Assembly (NCBI RefSeq): GCF_036345255.1
Contig: NZ_CP107783.1
Span: 7,619,001 to 7,683,000, forward strand
Source of the DNA: Streptomyces sp. NBC_00569
GTDB taxonomy: Bacteria; Actinomycetota; Actinomycetes; Streptomycetales; Streptomycetaceae
DNA length: 64,000 bases
Reading direction: 5' to 3'
Below the pieces are notes generated by a model, which had not been told where the DNA came from, ran no database searches, and was given only the letters and a program-made list of their open reading frames with translations. The position numbers and the translations under genes are program-made. Shown piece by piece: positions 61,106-64,000 of this stretch. Numbering within the stretch: the stretch's first letter is position 1; each line of letters opens with the position of its first letter.

Positions 61106-61990
61106 ATGACCGCGATACAGCTCGGACTCATCGGCCTCGGCAAGATGGGCGGCAACATGCGCGAGCGCATCCGCCGCGCCGGCCACACCGTCATCGGCTA
61201 CGACCGCAACCCCGAGGTCTCCGACGTCGCCTCCCTCGCCGAGCTCGTCGAGAAGCTCGAAGGCCCGCGCGTGGTCTGGGTGATGGTCCCCGCGGGTGCC
61301 GCCACCCAGTCGACGATCGACGAGCTGAAGGAGCTTCTCTCGCCCGGCGACATCGTCGTGGACGGCGGCAACTCCCGCTGGACCGACGACGAGAAGCACG
61401 CGGCCGAGCTCGCCACCAAGGGCATCGGCTTCGTCGACGCCGGCGTCTCCGGCGGCGTCTGGGGCCTGGAGAACGGCTACGCCCTCATGGTCGGCGGCGA
61501 CAAGGAGCACATCGCCCGCGTCCAGCCCGTCTTCGACGCCCTCAAGCCCGAAGGCGACTTCGGCTACGTCCACGCCGGCAAGGTCGGTGCCGGGCACTTC
61601 TCCAAGATGGTCCACAACGGCATCGAGTACGCGATGATGCAGGCCTACGCCGAGGGCTGGGAGCTCCTGGAGAAGGTCGACTCCGTCACCGATGTGCGTG
61701 AGGTCTTCCGCTCCTGGCAGGAGGGCACGGTCATCCGTTCCTGGCTGCTCGACCTGGCGGTCAACGCGCTGGACGACGACGAGCACCTGGAGAAGCTGCG
61801 TGGCTTCGCCGCCGACTCCGGAGAGGGCCGCTGGACGGTCGAGGCGGCCATCGACAACGCGGTTCCGCTGCCGGCGATCACCGCGTCCCTCTTCGCGCGC
61901 TTCGCCTCGCGCCAGGACGACTCGCCGCAGATGAAGATGATCGCCGCCCTGCGCAATCAGTTCGGCGGCCACGCCGTCGAGAAGAAGTGA
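61106..61990 (+). CDS. gnd: 6-phosphogluconate dehydrogenase (decarboxylating, short form)
   Basis: 294 residues, much shorter than the ~470-residue NADP enzymes and typical of the NAD-preferring GndA/YqeC-like class. Cofactor motif LGLIGLGKMGGNM, substrate motif DAGVSGGVWGLENGYALMVGG and HNGIEYAMMQAYAEG are present. It converts 6-phosphogluconate to ribulose 5-phosphate and CO2, joining the gluconate locus to this pathway. It starts 8 nt after pgi. Confidence 0.95.
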   Translation: MTAIQLGLIGLGKMGGNMRERIRRAGHTVIGYDRNPEVSDVASLAELVEKLEGPRVVWVMVPAGAATQSTIDELKELLSPGDIVVDGGNSRWTDDEKHAAELATKGIGFVDAGVSGGVWGLENGYALMVGGDKEHIARVQPVFDALKPEGDFGYVHAGKVGAGHFSKMVHNGIEYAMMQAYAEGWELLEKVDSVTDVREVFRSWQEGTVIRSWLLDLAVNALDDDEHLEKLRGFAADSGEGRWTVEAAIDNAVPLPAITASLFARFASRQDDSPQMKMIAALRNQFGGHAVEKK

Positions 61991-62010
61991 TCAGGAGAGA
62001 GACGACAGCC

Positions 62011-62610
62011 ATGGGCGACCTCCTGCTGGTCCGCCACGGCGAAACGGAGTGGAGCCTGTCCGGACAGCACACCAGCTGGACGGACAAGCCCCTCACCCAG
62101 CACGGCGAGGAACAGGCCAAGTCCCTCGCCCCGCTCCTCGCCGGACGCCTGTACGCCCTCGTCCTCACCAGCCCGCTCGGCCGCGCGGTCCGCACCGCCG
62201 ACCTCGCGGGCCTGAGCGGGGCCAGGCCGGAGGCGGATCTTCACGAGTGGCACTACGGCGCCTACGAAGGCGTCACCACACGCGAGATCCACCGCACCCG
62301 CCCCGACTGGGACCTGTGGACCCAGGGCGTCCCGCAGGGTCTTCAGGGCGGGCCCGGCGAGTCCCCGGAGGCCGTCGGCGAGCGGGCCGACCGCGTCCTG
62401 GCCCGTGTGGCGCCCGCGCTCGCGCAGGGCGACGTGGTCCTCGTGGCCCACGCCCACGTCCTGCGCGTGCTCACGGCCCGCCGCCTGGGCCTCGCCCCGG
62501 CGGACGGCCGGCTGTTCCAGCTGGCGACCGGGACGGTGAGCCGCCTTTCGACGGAGCACGGGCGACCGGTGATCGCGGAGTGGAACGTGCGGGCACCCGG
62601 ACACGAGTGA
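62011..62610 (+). CDS. Histidine phosphatase (phosphoglycerate-mutase-like)
   Basis: 199 residues. Catalytic [10 protein letters not shown] with the phospho-His, a second His in [13 protein letters not shown] and Arg/Glu in the [13 protein letters not shown] region. The family hydrolyses sugar phosphates or acid phosphate esters. It is 20 nt after gnd, with AGGAG upstream, so it is probably cotranscribed; a role in trimming sugar phosphates of the pathway is inference. Confidence 0.9.
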   Translation: MGDLLLVRHGETEWSLSGQHTSWTDKPLTQHGEEQAKSLAPLLAGRLYALVLTSPLGRAVRTADLAGLSGARPEADLHEWHYGAYEGVTTREIHRTRPDWDLWTQGVPQGLQGGPGESPEAVGERADRVLARVAPALAQGDVVLVAHAHVLRVLTARRLGLAPADGRLFQLATGTVSRLSTEHGRPVIAEWNVRAPGHE

Positions 62611-62629
62611 ACCGGGTGAACGCGGGGTC

Positions 62630-62704
62630 TTGACAAGGGGATTGGTCCATACCAACTTGGTGGTCGCGCCTCGCGCGCCGCTGGTGTCCGGTCCAATCCC
62701 CTTG
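62630..62704 (+). promoter_or_regulatory. Chitinase promoter with DasR-like site and large inverted repeat
   Basis: TTGACA (62630-62635) and CAACTT (62653-62658) are 17 bases apart. Between them TTGGTCCATACCAA (62642-62655) resembles the DasR-responsive element (consensus centred on TGGTCTAGACCA). CAAGGGGATTGGTCC (62634-62648) pairs with GGTCCAATCCCCTTG (62690-62704) in 14 of 15 positions across a 41-nt loop. A further ACCAACTTGGT palindrome lies inside. Confidence 0.7.
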
Positions 62705-62722
62705 CCCCCACCGGGAGTTCAT

Positions 62723-64000
62723 GTGTTCTCCAGACGCAAGAGACGCTCCGCAAGGCCCCGCCTTCTCGCCCTCATCGGATCCGCCGCACTCGCCGTGGCC
62801 GGCGCGGTCGCCCTCCCCGCCACCGCACAGGCGGCGAACGTGCTGTCCAACGCGGGCTTCGAAAGCGGCAGCACGAGCCCGTGGACCTGCTCCGGCGGGC
62901 TCGGCTCGGTCGTGTCCAGCCCGGTCCACGGCGGCACCAAAGCCCTCTCGGGGGCGGCCAGTTCCAGCGACAACGCGAAGTGCAGCCAGACCGTCTCCGT
63001 CCAGCCGAACACCGCGTACACCCTCTCGGGCTGGGTGCGCGGCAACTACGTCTACCTCGGCGTGGACGGCGGGGCCTCGACCTGGACGCAGTCCCCGACC
63101 GCGTACAGCCAGTTGACGGTGCAGTTCACGACCGGCGCCTCCCAGACCAGCGCCACCATCTACACCCAGGGCTGGTACGCGCAAGGCACCTACTACGCCG
63201 ACGACATCAGCCTCGACGGACCCGGTGGCGGAGGCGGCGACACCCAGGCGCCCACCGCCCCCACGGCCCTGAAGTCCACCGGCAAGACCTCGACGAGCGT
63301 CTCCCTGTCCTGGACCGGGGCGAGCGACAACGTCGGCGTCACCGGCTACGACATCTACAGCGGCGGCAGCAACAAGCTCCTGACGGTCTCCGGTACGAGC
63401 GCCACCGTCAGCGGCCTCTCGCCGAGCACCGCGTACGCCTTCACGGTCAAGGCCCATGACGCGGCCGGCAACGCCTCAGCCGCCTCCAACTCGGTCTCCG
63501 TGACCACGGATCAGGGCTCCGGCGGCGGCACCGGCTTCAAGCAGGCGGCCCCGTACTTCTACACCGGCTGGGGTGACCCGCCCAGCCCGGCCACGGTGAT
63601 GAACGCGACCGGCGTCAAGTGGTTCACGATGGCGTTCGTCCTCTCCTCCGGCGGCTGCAACCCCGCCTGGGACGGCCAGCGCGCCCTCACCGGCGGCCAG
63701 GACCAGACCGCGATCAACGCCATCCGCTCCGCGGGCGGCGACATCGTCCCGTCCATCGGCGGCTGGAGCGGCAACAAGCTCGGCCCCAACTGCTCGACAC
63801 CCGAAGCCCTCGCGGGCGCCTACCAGAAGGTCATCGACGCCTACGGGCTCAAGGCCATCGACGTCGACATCGAGAACTCCGACGAGTTCGAGAACGAGGC
63901 CGTCCAGGACCGCATCCTGGGCGCCCTGAAGATCGTCAAGGCCAACAACCCGGGCCTGCGCACGATCCTCACCTTCGGCACCTCGACCACCGGACCGACG
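62723..64000 (+). CDS. Secreted chitinase, GH18, with carbohydrate-binding and FnIII domains (3' end beyond window)
   Basis: Partial, at least 426 residues. Start GTG 62723 with GGGAG 5 nt upstream. Signal peptide: [37 protein letters not shown] (about 37). Residues to about 170 form a beta-sandwich binding module ([16 protein letters not shown]...). A Gly linker follows, then a fibronectin III domain ([23 protein letters not shown]...) and, from about 275, the GH18 barrel, with [13 protein letters not shown] (strand 3) and AIDVDIEN in place of the usual DGxDxDWE. It hydrolyses chitin outside the cell. Likely induced by chito-oligosaccharides through DasR. Confidence 0.92.
   Translation, partial: MFSRRKRRSARPRLLALIGSAALAVAGAVALPATAQAANVLSNAGFESGSTSPWTCSGGLGSVVSSPVHGGTKALSGAASSSDNAKCSQTVSVQPNTAYTLSGWVRGNYVYLGVDGGASTWTQSPTAYSQLTVQFTTGASQTSATIYTQGWYAQGTYYADDISLDGPGGGGGDTQAPTAPTALKSTGKTSTSVSLSWTGASDNVGVTGYDIYSGGSNKLLTVSGTSATVSGLSPSTAYAFTVKAHDAAGNASAASNSVSVTTDQGSGGGTGFKQAAPYFYTGWGDPPSPATVMNATGVKWFTMAFVLSSGGCNPAWDGQRALTGGQDQTAINAIRSAGGDIVPSIGGWSGNKLGPNCSTPEALAGAYQKVIDAYGLKAIDVDIENSDEFENEAVQDRILGALKIVKANNPGLRTILTFGTSTTGPT

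Noticed and set aside
1..64000. Secondary-metabolite gene cluster, prophage, CRISPR or integrative element
   Set aside because: No polyketide or peptide synthetase, phage structural, integrase, Cas or repeat-spacer features appear on either strand.

Overview
The window is a typical Streptomyces chromosomal segment. Evidence: very high GC, codons ending in G or C, many GTG starts, start/stop overlaps, Tat-type signal peptides, a SoxR regulator, an OpcA-linked pentose phosphate operon and a carbohydrate ABC importer without its own ATPase. About 56 protein genes are supported. I saw no rRNA, tRNA, CRISPR array, insertion sequence or prophage. No gap exceeds about 290 bases.

Layout. 1-4598 (minus): a secreted S8 protease coupled to an FG-GAP repeat protein cut by the left edge. 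4.8-14.3 kb: catabolic and regulatory genes, namely an aldehyde/alcohol dehydrogenase pair, an MHS transporter, a urea transporter overlapping it tail to tail, ArsR, TetR, acyl-CoA dehydrogenase, a YiaA/B-like protein, a second TetR and a MaoC dehydratase. 14.3-18.6 kb: SoxR, a two-component system and a divergent ABC exporter. 18.7-25.8 kb: two unknown proteins, a penicillin-acylase-type hydrolase, another MHS transporter and a NamZ-like muramidase. 25.9-29.0 kb: SDR, acyl-CoA ligase and TetR operon. 29.0-38.9 kb: a His-rich repeat protein, quinone oxidoreductase, two DUF202 proteins, Nudix, DMT exporter, a flavoprotein, a TPR-like protein, an APC permease and a molybdopterin oxidoreductase with a cytochrome b.

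38.9-43.6 kb is an idonate/gluconate locus (idnD, idnO, gntP, gntK, gntR). 43.6-52.5 kb holds a YchJ-like protein and a sugar locus (binding protein, two permeases, LacI, a clan-A glycosidase, a GH3 enzyme). 52.6-62.6 kb is an AraC regulator divergent from a tightly packed operon tkt-tal-zwf-opcA-pgi-gnd-phosphatase. A secreted GH18 chitinase runs off the right edge. Gluconate phosphorylated by GntK would enter the pentose phosphate pathway through Gnd.

Cross-window signals worth following: (i) one 19-bp TetR-type operator in front of both the tetR/acyl-CoA dehydrogenase divergon and the dehydrogenase operon 6.6 kb away; (ii) a second operator class, CTAAGC-N4-GCTCAG-like, at three promoters; (iii) a dispersed ~42-bp hairpin repeat lying inside two unrelated coding regions, with a compensatory base-pair change between the copies; (iv) six or seven genes, mostly regulators, with a -10-like hexamer 6-7 nt before the start codon and no ribosome binding site, suggesting leaderless mRNAs; (v) a large inverted repeat overlapping a DasR-like site in the chitinase promoter.
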